13,162 nucleotides of DNA, from positions 1 to 13,162 of the forward strand of contig JAGATO010000259.1 in the NCBI GenBank assembly GCA_017621195.1. Direction: 5' to 3'. How positions within the stretch are numbered: position 1 is the first letter of the stretch; each line of letters opens with the position of its first letter. The position numbers and the translations under genes are program-made. Under the pieces are notes generated by a model, which ran no database searches, had not been told where the DNA came from, and saw only the letters and a program-made list of their open reading frames with translations. This DNA comes from Bacillota bacterium (lineage in GTDB: Bacteria; Bacillota; Clostridia; Peptostreptococcales; Anaerovoracaceae). This document shows positions 1 to 6,775 of this stretch, piece after piece.

Positions 1-1356
1 GATGCCTCTGGCCTTCAGCAGATCGCGGATTTCATCGGCTCTGGCGAAGTTCTTCGCCTTTCTGGCTTCCTGGCGCTCCGCCACCAGCTTCTGCACCTCG
101 TCATCCACTTCTTCTCCGTCGTCGGTATGACGCAGCAGGCCCAAAACGGCGGTCAGCTCATCCAGCAGGGACTTGCACCGTTCCGCAAACTCTTTGGACG
201 CGCCGTCCTTCACCGCGGTATTGATATCCCGAACCAGCTCGAAGACGGCGCTGATGGCATCCGCCGTGTTCAGGTCATCCTCCATGGCAGCGATGAACTT
301 TTCTCTGTAGCTTTCCAGCCCCTTCAGCGCTTCCGCTTCGGCTTCGGTCATGGAACCGCTTCCCGTTTCGATCAGATGATTCAGATTGGACATGCAGTTT
401 CTCATGCGGGCCAAACCGTTCTTGGCCTGATCCATCAGCTCCTGACTGAAGTTGATGGGGCTTCTGTAGTGGCCGGACAGCAGGAAGAACCGCATCACTT
501 CGCCCTCGTAGTCCTTCAGAATGTCGCGAACGGTAAAGAAGTTTCCTTTGGATTTGGACATCTTCTCGTTATCGATGGTAATGTAACCGTTGTGCATCCA
601 GTAGTTGGCGAAGGGCTTTCCTGTCTTGGCCTCCGTCTGGGCGATTTCGTTTTCGTGATGGGGGAACATCAGGTCCTGTCCACCGGCGTGGATATCAATG
701 GTCTCACCCAGATACTTGGTGGACATGACGGAGCACTCGATGTGCCAGCCGGGACGACCCATACCCCACGGAGACTGCCATGCGATTTCGTCATCGGTCT
801 TTCTGGCCTTCCACAGAGCGAAGTCCAGAGGATCCTGCTTCTTGTCGCCTACCTCGATGCGGGCGCCCGCTTCCAGATCCTCGATGTTCTGACCGGACAG
901 CTTTCCGTAGCCTTCGAACTTTCTGGTGCTATAGTACACGTCGCCGTCCACTTCGTAGGCGTAGCCCTTGTCGATCAGATCCTGTACGAAGTCGATGATC
1001 TCCTTCATGTTCTGGGTTACCTGGGGATGAACGGTGGCCTTGGTCACGTTCAGCGCCGCCGCATCCTTGAAGTATTCGCCGATATACTTTTCGCTGACTT
1101 CTCCAGCGGTGATCCCTTCTTCTCTGGCCTTGTTGATGATCTTATCATCCACGTCGGTGAAGTTCTGAACGAATGTTACCTTCTTTCCGCGGTATTCCAG
1201 ATACTTGCGCAGCGTATCGAACACGACGAAGGGTCTGGCGTTTCCGATGTGGAAATAGTTGTAGACCGTCGGTCCGCAGACGTAGATCTTCACTTCATTT
1301 TCATCGATGGGAACGAATTCTTCTTTGCAATTGGTCATGGTATTATAAATCTTCAT
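1..1356 (-). CDS. cysS: Cysteine--tRNA ligase, C-terminus beyond the left edge
   Basis: Class I aminoacyl-tRNA synthetase that charges tRNA-Cys with cysteine in the cytoplasm. Reading the minus strand from the ATG at 1356-1354 gives 452 codons without a stop up to base 1, ending DLLKARGI. The usual length is about 465 residues, so only the last few are missing. Visible family marks are the zinc-ligand region YVCGPTVYN (Cys27), the HIGH-type signature HIGNAR at residues 36-41, the WHIECS and PHHENE zinc/cysteine-pocket segments, and KMSKSKGN starting at residue 265. The start lies inside the end of cysE (14 nt overlap), and a GAGAGG-type ribosome site lies just upstream within cysE, so translation is probably coupled. 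The identification is secure. The true 3' end and the next gene (mrnC in Bacillus) are not in the window. Confidence 0.97.
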   Translation of the reverse strand, partial: MKIYNTMTNCKEEFVPIDENEVKIYVCGPTVYNYFHIGNARPFVVFDTLRKYLEYRGKKVTFVQNFTDVDDKIINKAREEGITAGEVSEKYIGEYFKDAAALNVTKATVHPQVTQNMKEIIDFVQDLIDKGYAYEVDGDVYYSTRKFEGYGKLSGQNIEDLEAGARIEVGDKKQDPLDFALWKARKTDDEIAWQSPWGMGRPGWHIECSVMSTKYLGETIDIHAGGQDLMFPHHENEIAQTEAKTGKPFANYWMHNGYITIDNEKMSKSKGNFFTVRDILKDYEGEVMRFFLLSGHYRSPINFSQELMDQAKNGLARMRNCMSNLNHLIETGSGSMTEAEAEALKGLESYREKFIAAMEDDLNTADAISAVFELVRDINTAVKDGASKEFAERCKSLLDELTAVLGLLRHTDDGEEVDDEVQKLVAERQEARKAKNFARADEIRDLLKARGI

Positions 1357-2068
1357 GGGTTTCCTCTCTCTTTCCGGCACAGTTCTGCGCCTGATGCTCG
1401 CTGACTACGGCCAGCTCGCCTCCTTTTATACATTCCAATTCATGCAATTTCTGCTCCAACATGACGATACGCCGTCTGAGGCATTCCAGCTCCACGTTGA
1501 CCGGATCCGGCAGGTCTGTCTGATCCAGGTCTCCCGCAACCTTCTTTCCTCCCTGCTTCACGATCTGGCCGGGAATTCCCACCACCGTGCAATTGGGCGG
1601 AATCTCCTTCAGCACCACGGAACCTGCTCCGATCTTGGAGTTGTCCCCGACCTTGAACGGTCCCAGGATCTTCGCTCCGCTGCTGACCACGACGCCGTTT
1701 CCGATGGTAGGGTGACGCTTTCCCACGTCCTTTCCCGTACCTCCCAGAGTCACTCCCTGGTAGATGGTTACATCGTCTCCGATCTCCGTGGTTTCTCCGA
1801 TGACCACGGCCATGCCGTGGTCGATAAAACATCGACGACCTATCGTGGCTCCCGGATGGATCTCGATGCCTGTGAAAAACCTGGCAAGCTGGGAAATGAT
1901 TCTCCCCAGCAGTTTCAAGTGCATCCGGTAACACCAGTGAGCAGGTCTATGCAGGATCAGCGCCCAGATCCCCGGGTAGCAAACCAGAACTTCCAAGGAA
2001 TTTCTGGCAGCAGGGTCTCTGTTCAACACCGCCTGGATGTCTTCTCCTACCTCCCTGAAAAAAGCCAT
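1343..2068 (-). CDS. cysE: Serine O-acetyltransferase
   Basis: Transfers acetyl from acetyl-CoA to L-serine, making O-acetylserine, the first step of cysteine synthesis. The protein has 241 residues from the ATG at 2068-2066, which has GGAGG at 2078-2074 five bases upstream. A TTG twelve bases further upstream is in frame but would overlap this ribosome site, so it is not used here. The short N-terminal helical part (about 1-65) is followed by left-handed beta-helix hexapeptide repeats (about 66-170). These include EIHPGATIG, IDHGM with the expected catalytic His84, VIGETTEIG and the GGTGK loop. The C-terminus carries an extra segment (about 190-241) with a leucine-rich coiled-coil-like stretch, making the protein longer than the roughly 217-residue Bacillus form. 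The gene overlaps cysS by 14 nt, so acetylserine synthesis and cysteine charging are co-expressed. Confidence 0.96.
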   Translation of the reverse strand: MAFFREVGEDIQAVLNRDPAARNSLEVLVCYPGIWALILHRPAHWCYRMHLKLLGRIISQLARFFTGIEIHPGATIGRRCFIDHGMAVVIGETTEIGDDVTIYQGVTLGGTGKDVGKRHPTIGNGVVVSSGAKILGPFKVGDNSKIGAGSVVLKEIPPNCTVVGIPGQIVKQGGKKVAGDLDQTDLPDPVNVELECLRRRIVMLEQKLHELECIKGGELAVVSEHQAQNCAGKREETHEDL

Positions 2069-2135
2069 TGTTACCTCCAAAACACCTGTTTTTTGTATTA
2101 CAAATTGGCAGGACCGATTTCCCGCCTATCTTACG

Positions 2136-2164
2136 ATTATATATCAATCCCTCCTCACAGGCAA
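2136..2164 (-). promoter_or_regulatory. Sigma-A-type promoter of cysE-cysS
   Basis: On the minus strand there is TTGCCT (2164-2159), a 17-nt spacer and a perfect TATAAT (2141-2136). It lies after the terminator of the preceding gene. The leader to cysE is only about 60 nt. That leader can form a small stem (GGCGGG with CCTGCC), but it is too short for a T-box and I see no T-box sequence. Confidence 0.75.
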
Positions 2165-2183
2165 GGAAAACTCCATCGGCAGC

Positions 2184-2229
2184 GAAAAAAAACGCCCATG
2201 CCGTCCCGATTGGTGGCGGCATAAGCGTT
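2184..2229 (-). terminator. Rho-independent terminator after the M23 gene
   Basis: On the minus strand AACGC-TT-ATGCCG pairs with CGGCAT-GG-GCGTT around a 13-nt loop and is followed directly by a run of T. It sits about 40 nt after the stop codon of the LysM/G5/M23 gene and before the cysE promoter, so it separates the two units. Confidence 0.88.
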
Positions 2230-2269
2230 TTCGCCTTTGCTGTGGTTCCGTTCTGATAGAGGAGCCCTA

Positions 2270-3709
2270 TTAATTCAGAAAATTGGCCGGGTTTACGTTG
2301 GATCCGTTGATCAGCACCTCGTAGTGGAGGATGTTTCCGGTGGCATTTCCGGTACTTCCCACGGTGGCAATCTGCTGTCCTCTGGTGACCGTATCGCCGA
2401 CGGAGACGTTGAAGGAGTTGCAGTGGGCGTATTTCGTCGTCACGCCGTTACCGTGATCGATGACCACCAGCTTACCGTAGCTTCCGGTGCTGCTCACCTT
2501 CGTCACGAGGCCATCCGCCGCTGCGTAGATCGGTGTTCCTTTGGATGCCCGCAGGTCCACACCCAGATGGCGGCGGCTTCCGCGGCTGGCGCCGTATCCG
2601 TCGGAGATCTGAATGGACGCCAGCGGGTTGGACAGGCTGACTGTTTTCCCCGATGCCGTAGTGTAGACCAGGGCTTTCGTCCCTTTATAAGCGGTCTGCA
2701 TCACCGGCTCAGCGGTTACGGTTTCCGACAGCATCTCTTTGGATGTTACGATCCCGTTTTCGCTGACCACCTTGGAGACCACTTCCTTGGAGCCGTTCTT
2801 CCCGGCGGTAATAACGGACGTCTGTCCTTTATACATGGAGCTGTTGTTCGTATATTGGGTAGTGAAGGGGATGGATTCCGTCTCCGTCACTTCCTCGGTG
2901 ATCACCACCGTCATAAACGGCTTCATGGCCACCAGGTTCAGCGTCTGGCCGATCTTCAGCCGATTGGGATCGAATCCCGGATTGGCGGCAATCAGCTCCG
3001 CGGAGCTCATACCGTTGGCGTGGGCGATATCCCACAGCGTATCTCCCTGTTCCACCACGTAGGTGCGGGGCTCTTCCGTACCGGTCAGGATATAATTGAG
3101 ACCGCTGCCCACATCCTTGACTACGGGTACGTCCCTGGCATCCGAGGGTAGAATTTCTACCGTCTCTTTATATTCTACACTGATAATTTTGGAATTTCCC
3201 TGACTGTAGCTGTTCTTCACCGCTTCCAGAATGGCGTTGGCATCGTCCTCCGAAGCCACTCCCAGCACCGGCGTTCCGTTGACTACGATGCTGTAGGCTT
3301 CACAGACGTAAGCCTCCCTTTCCAACAGCAGTGCCGTCAGGCTCTCCGCCGTGGCGAATTCGGTGGATCTGGTCTTTACGCGGGTACGCTCCACGTCCAG
3401 GCCCGCCATATCGACAGCGACCTCCTGCACGCCCGTTTCCTGACTGACGCTGTCCTTTACCGCCTGCAGCGCTGCGTCCATCAGTGCGGTATCTTCCACA
3501 TAACCCAGCAGTTCTCCGTTATAGGAGACGGCGTAAGCGTTGGGCTGGATCATAGCCGCCCCGCCTACGGAAACGATGCAGGCAACAACCACGCCTGCCG
3601 TGGTCCGTACAATTTCCTTCTGGTAACTCTTCCAAACCGCTTTCGCCTTGTTCTGATAGACTTCCCATTGGTCCTTGACGGCGTTCTGATTCAAATGTTT
3701 CTTTATCAT
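2270..3709 (-). CDS. Membrane-anchored LysM-G5-M23 cell-wall protein
   Basis: A 479-residue protein that probably binds and acts on peptidoglycan outside the membrane. Residues 1-34 are a positively charged cytoplasmic tail. Residues 35-56 are a hydrophobic signal-anchor. About 60-200 is a region resembling those of YabE/M23 proteins. Residues 215-260 are a LysM domain (YVVEQGDTLWDIA). About 264-343 is a G5 domain. The M23 (lysostaphin-type) domain begins near 365. The zinc ligands His381 and Asp385 (HLGVD) and His462 are present, as is His429 (YAH). The first His of the usual HxH motif is Ile460 (ILH), so peptidase activity is doubtful. Start ATG 3709 follows AAGGAAC, about nine bases away. 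It has its own promoter, leader and terminator and so is monocistronic. The domain assignment is firm, but activity is an open question. Confidence 0.93.
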   Translation of the reverse strand: MIKKHLNQNAVKDQWEVYQNKAKAVWKSYQKEIVRTTAGVVVACIVSVGGAAMIQPNAYAVSYNGELLGYVEDTALMDAALQAVKDSVSQETGVQEVAVDMAGLDVERTRVKTRSTEFATAESLTALLLEREAYVCEAYSIVVNGTPVLGVASEDDANAILEAVKNSYSQGNSKIISVEYKETVEILPSDARDVPVVKDVGSGLNYILTGTEEPRTYVVEQGDTLWDIAHANGMSSAELIAANPGFDPNRLKIGQTLNLVAMKPFMTVVITEEVTETESIPFTTQYTNNSSMYKGQTSVITAGKNGSKEVVSKVVSENGIVTSKEMLSETVTAEPVMQTAYKGTKALVYTTASGKTVSLSNPLASIQISDGYGASRGSRRHLGVDLRASKGTPIYAAADGLVTKVSSTGSYGKLVVIDHGNGVTTKYAHCNSFNVSVGDTVTRGQQIATVGSTGNATGNILHYEVLINGSNVNPANFLN

Positions 3710-3848
3710 AGCTTTTGTTCCTTGTTACTTCCTTTAGCACCAACGTCTGTTCCGCTTTCCCCCTGAAAGTCGGACGATCCATTGTTATTCAGGATTCACT
3801 TTTGCGCCCTTTCGCATCACACAAAAGCACCGTTTCTTAACATGGCAT
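3710..3848 (-). promoter_or_regulatory. Long 5' leader of the M23 gene with a hairpin
   Basis: If the promoter at 3855-3883 is used, the transcript has a leader of about 140 nt. It contains an 8-bp stem (CTTTTGTG with CGCAAAAG, one G-U pair, at 3827-3799) around a 13-nt loop, followed by unpaired purine-rich sequence. I could not match it to a known riboswitch class. It has no poly-T after the stem, so it is not a terminator. Confidence 0.4.
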
Positions 3849-3854
3849 GATCTA

Positions 3855-3883
3855 ATATTACAGGATTATTACACAAAAATCAA
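3855..3883 (-). promoter_or_regulatory. Likely promoter of the LysM-G5-M23 gene
   Basis: On the minus strand there is TTGATT (3883-3878), a 17-nt spacer and TAATAT (3860-3855). The -35 element is imperfect, which suits a promoter that needs an activator. Direct repeats lie 16-42 nt upstream of it. This and the neighbouring sites account for the 320-nt gap at 3710-4029. Confidence 0.55.
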
Positions 3884-3898
3884 CCCATTCCGGGATAT

Positions 3899-3925
3899 TT
3901 CACCATTCTTCACAGAACCTTCACA
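3899..3925 (-). promoter_or_regulatory. Direct-repeat operator upstream of the M23 promoter
   Basis: On the plus strand TTCACC (3899-3904), TTCACA (3909-3914) and TTCACA (3920-3925) start 10 and 11 bases apart. In the direction of the M23 gene this reads TGTGAA-N5-TGTGAA followed by a third half-site. Spacing of one helical turn between direct hexamers is typical of OmpR-family regulators such as PhoP and WalR. The site is centred near -65 to -70 of the proposed start. The same motif stands in the promoter of the response regulator in this window. Confidence 0.5.
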
Positions 3926-3926
3926 G

Positions 3927-3975
3927 AAAAAAGTCGGCTCAAATTGTTGAAATTTCAATCAATTCAGCCGACTTT
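3927..3975 (-). terminator. Terminator at the end of the carD-ppiB operon
   Basis: A ten-base stem, AAAGTCGGCT with AGCCGACTTT (3930-3939 and 3966-3975), is extended inward by an almost continuous AATTG/CAATT and TTGAAA/TTTCAA pairing. On the minus strand it is followed by a T run. It lies about 55 nt after the ppiB stop. Confidence 0.85.
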
Positions 3976-4029
3976 CACCCGTTGTTCAATTTTTCCTGAC
4001 AAAAACGTTAGAATTTGTTAACTAAAAAC

Positions 4030-4521
4030 TTATTCTTCCACTTCTTCCACCGTGACCTTGGCCATTCTCTGAGCCTCCAGAGGCTTGTCCATCCGATCTC
4101 TGCGAACGGACACGATTTCCTGAGCCACTTCGATGCCCTCGATCAGCTTTCCGAACGCTGCATACTGGCCGTCCAGATGGGGCGCATCGGCAACCATGAT
4201 GAAGAACTGGGACCCTGCGGAATTGGGCATCATGGAACGCGCCATGGACAGAACACCGGTGGTGTGCTTCAGGTCGTTCTTGAAACCGTTCATGGCGAAC
4301 TCGCCTACGATGGTGTGACCGGGACCGCCGGTACCGTTGCCCTTGGGGCAGCCGCCCTGGATCATGAATCCGGGGATGACTCTGTGGAAGGTCAGTCCGT
4401 CATAGAAACCATCCTTCACCAGACTGACGAAATTTTCTACGGTCTTCGGTGCGATCTCGGGATACAGTTCCGCCTTCATCACCTTACCGTTTTCCATTGT
4501 AATCGTTACGATCTGTTTCAT
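4030..4521 (-). CDS. ppiB: Cyclophilin-type peptidyl-prolyl cis-trans isomerase
   Basis: Catalyses cis-trans isomerisation of Xaa-Pro bonds to aid protein folding. It has 163 residues and no signal peptide or membrane segment, so it is cytoplasmic. The core signature FHRVIPGFMIQGG (residues 45-57, catalytic Arg47) and NSAGSQFFI (100-108) are intact. The position of human CypA Trp121 (cyclosporin contact) is His115, and that of His126 is Tyr120. The length is typical for small bacterial cyclophilins. AAGGAG lies about ten bases before the ATG, and only 15 nt separate it from the Nudix gene upstream. It is the last gene of the operon before the terminator at 3927-3975. Confidence 0.95.
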   Translation of the reverse strand: MKQIVTITMENGKVMKAELYPEIAPKTVENFVSLVKDGFYDGLTFHRVIPGFMIQGGCPKGNGTGGPGHTIVGEFAMNGFKNDLKHTTGVLSMARSMMPNSAGSQFFIMVADAPHLDGQYAAFGKLIEGIEVAQEIVSVRRDRMDKPLEAQRMAKVTVEEVEE

Positions 4522-4536
4522 CTCAATATTACTCCT

Positions 4537-5001
4537 TTATTTATTCCACGGTTCGCGCAGGCGAAACGCGTCGTACAGCTTTCCGGCGTCCAGAAGCTCC
4601 CACACCAGGTCCCTCAGAAATTCCGGATAGACGTGGGGAAGCTCTCTGACTTCCTCCCGACTGAGGAACTGCAGATCCTTCAGGACCTGATGGTCGGCAT
4701 CGAACTCCGGATCGATGCCCAGCTGCATGTCCCCACCGGACACGCTGGCCATGAAGAAATTGACGAACCGCTGTCCCCGCTTCTCCGACACTTCTTCCAC
4801 GTGGAAGATCATGGGGCCCACGGTCACATCCAGCCCCGTCTCCTCCTTCATCTCGCGGACCACGGCCTCCGCCGCCGTCTCGCCCTCTTCGATACCGCCG
4901 CCGGGAACCATCCAGACCGTGCGCTCCGGATGGACCTGCTTTACCATCAGAATCTTTCCTTCGTCATTCTGCACGATGACGCGCACACCACCGGCCCACA
5001 T
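4537..5001 (-). CDS. Nudix hydrolase of unknown substrate
   Basis: A 154-residue soluble Nudix protein expected to hydrolyse a nucleoside diphosphate linked to another moiety. The Nudix box matches GX5EX7REUXEEXGU exactly (residues 36-58: GGIEEGE, REMKEETGL). It supplies the Mg2+-binding glutamates REMKEE. Nothing outside the box fixes the substrate. MutT-like sanitation of oxidised nucleotides, ADP-ribose cleavage and others all remain possible. The ATG starts two bases after the proS stop codon, with GAGG inside the proS end, so it is tightly coupled to prolyl-tRNA synthetase. Confidence 0.92.
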   Translation of the reverse strand: MWAGGVRVIVQNDEGKILMVKQVHPERTVWMVPGGGIEEGETAAEAVVREMKEETGLDVTVGPMIFHVEEVSEKRGQRFVNFFMASVSGGDMQLGIDPEFDADHQVLKDLQFLSREEVRELPHVYPEFLRDLVWELLDAGKLYDAFRLREPWNK

Positions 5002-5003
5002 GA

Positions 5004-6731
5004 TTAACCTCTGCGGTTGGCTTCGATAAACGCCACGGCTTCCTCTACCGCTTCTTCCGCCGTCTTATCCACGGAAGCCGCATCTCTGCGCAGCTTGTAT
5101 TCCACGATGCGGTCGCAAGCCTTCTTTCCTACGGTGATCCGCACGGGGATTCCCATCAGGTCAGCGTCCTTGAACTTCACGCCGGCTCTTTCGTCTCGGT
5201 CGTCCAGGATGACTTCCATCCCTCTGGCAAGCATCGTGTCATGCAGTTCTTCCGCCAGAGCGCACTGCGTCTCATCCTTGGAATTGACCAGGGTGATGAT
5301 CACGTGGTACGGTGCCACGGAAACCGGCCAGATGATGCCGTTGTCGTCGTGGTGCTGCTCTACGATAGCGGACATGGTTCTGGTGACGCCGATGCCGTAG
5401 CAGCCCATGATCAGCGGCTTTTCGTTCATGTTCTCGTCCTTGAAGTAGGCGTGCATGGACTCGGAATACTTGGTACCCAGCTTGAAGACCTGACCCACTT
5501 CGATGCCGCGGGCCATCTTCACCGGCGCGCCGCACTTGGGACAGGGGTCGCCTTCCTTGATCATCTTCAGATCGGCCACGATGTCGGCCTTATAATCTCT
5601 TCCGTAGTTTACATTCTTGATGTGGTGATCCACCTTGCAGGCGCCGGCCACCATATTCTTGGCTCCGATCAGCTCGCTGTCAACCACGATGGTGCAGTCG
5701 TGCAGCCCCGTGGGACCGGTGAAGCCGCCGACACAGCCGGTCTGTTCGCCCATTGCCGCCTCGTCAGCGAAGTCGATGTCGTGCTCCGGAATGTCCAGGG
5801 CATTGACCAGCTTGATCATGTTCAGTTCTCTGTCGCCGCGGACAAAGGCAGCTACGTACTTGTACTTGGGAATATTGAACACCTCAAACAGCAGCGCCTT
5901 GATGGTCTTCTTCTCGTCGATCTGAAGGAACTTGCACAGATCCTCGATGCTCTTCGTTCCGGGGGTGAGAACCTCTTCCATGGCCAGCTCTTCCTCCTGA
6001 GGCATCGCCTCATCCACGCAGGCCGCCCGTTCGTCGGTGGCCGCCATGTCGCAGTGCTCGCAGTAGGCGATCTGGCTTTCACCGATCTCCGACAGGGCAC
6101 AGAACTCGTGGGAATTGGAACCGCCGATGGCTCCGCTGTCCGCTTCCACGGCGCGGAACGTCAGACCGCAGCGTGTGAAGATCCGCTCATAGGCGTCGTA
6201 CATCTCCTGATAGCTCTTGTCCAGGCCCTCCCAGTCCTTATCGAAGGAATAGGCGTCCTTCATGATGAATTCACGGCTGCGGATCAGACCGAACCGGGGC
6301 CGCTTCTCGTCTCTGTACTTGGTCTGGATCTGGTACAGGTTCTGAGGCAGCTGGCGATAGGAATTGATCTCGTTTCTGGCGATATCTGTGAAGATTTCTT
6401 CATGGGTGGGCCCCAGACAGAAATCCCGATCGTGTCTGTCCTTGATTCTCCACAGCTCCGGACCGTAGGCATCCCAGCGGCCGGATTCCTGCCACAGCTC
6501 GGCAGGCTGAACGGCGGACATCAGGATCTCCTGAGCGCCCTTGGCGTCCATTTCCTCCCGGACGATGGCTTCGATCTTGCGCAGGACGCGGTTGCCCAGG
6601 GGCATGAAGCCGTAGACACCGGAGACCAGCTTTCGGATCATATTGGCGCGCAGCAGCAGAATGTGGCTGGAAATCTCAGCTTCTGTCGGCACTTCGCGCA
6701 GCGTCTTTAAATGCATCTTTGAAAGTTTCAC
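5004..6731 (-). CDS. proS: Proline--tRNA ligase, bacterial type with editing insert
   Basis: Class II synthetase that charges tRNA-Pro. It has 575 residues, the usual length of the long bacterial form. Motif 1 lies near 44-75. The TXE-type loop GPTHEE is at 108-112 and motif 2 is RPRFGLIRSREFIMKDAYSFD (144-164). A YbaK-like insertion of about 225-400 is expected to clear Ala-tRNA-Pro. Motif 3 is GCYGIGVTR (443-451), and the anticodon-binding domain runs from about 475 to 575. CEHC (224-227) and CPKC (397-400) flank the insert as a possible metal site. The start is GTG at 6731-6729: AAGGAG at 6747-6742 lies ten bases before it, while the next ATG (codon 6) would be 25 bases away. It occupies the place of gltX in the Bacillus cluster. 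Confidence 0.97.
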   Translation of the reverse strand: MKLSKMHLKTLREVPTEAEISSHILLLRANMIRKLVSGVYGFMPLGNRVLRKIEAIVREEMDAKGAQEILMSAVQPAELWQESGRWDAYGPELWRIKDRHDRDFCLGPTHEEIFTDIARNEINSYRQLPQNLYQIQTKYRDEKRPRFGLIRSREFIMKDAYSFDKDWEGLDKSYQEMYDAYERIFTRCGLTFRAVEADSGAIGGSNSHEFCALSEIGESQIAYCEHCDMAATDERAACVDEAMPQEEELAMEEVLTPGTKSIEDLCKFLQIDEKKTIKALLFEVFNIPKYKYVAAFVRGDRELNMIKLVNALDIPEHDIDFADEAAMGEQTGCVGGFTGPTGLHDCTIVVDSELIGAKNMVAGACKVDHHIKNVNYGRDYKADIVADLKMIKEGDPCPKCGAPVKMARGIEVGQVFKLGTKYSESMHAYFKDENMNEKPLIMGCYGIGVTRTMSAIVEQHHDDNGIIWPVSVAPYHVIITLVNSKDETQCALAEELHDTMLARGMEVILDDRDERAGVKFKDADLMGIPVRITVGKKACDRIVEYKLRRDAASVDKTAEEAVEEAVAFIEANRRG

Positions 6732-6775
6732 TGCTATACAACTCCTTCTTTTATCTCATTTATTTCTTTTTTCAC

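Noticed and set aside
127..1404. Long plus-strand open frame of 425 codons opposite cysS
   Set aside because: It is antisense to a complete, well-conserved synthetase, has no ribosome site and reads as low-information sequence. Similar long antisense frames lie opposite proS (5241-6710) and ispDF (7013-8242) and come from the codon bias of GC-rich genes.
2066..2080. TTG start giving CysE four more residues
   Set aside because: The GGAGG that serves the ATG at 2068 lies directly after the TTG, so the TTG has no ribosome site of its own.
2069..2135. Possible cysteine T-box in front of cysE-cysS
   Set aside because: The leader is only about 60 nt, shows no T-box sequence and no terminator/antiterminator pair. 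The hairpin further upstream belongs to the end of the M23 transcript.
3763..3775. GAAAGTCGG shared between the M23 leader and the ppiB terminator arm (3930-3939)
   Set aside because: Only eight or nine bases match, with no further similarity and no mechanism. Chance or local coincidence is enough.
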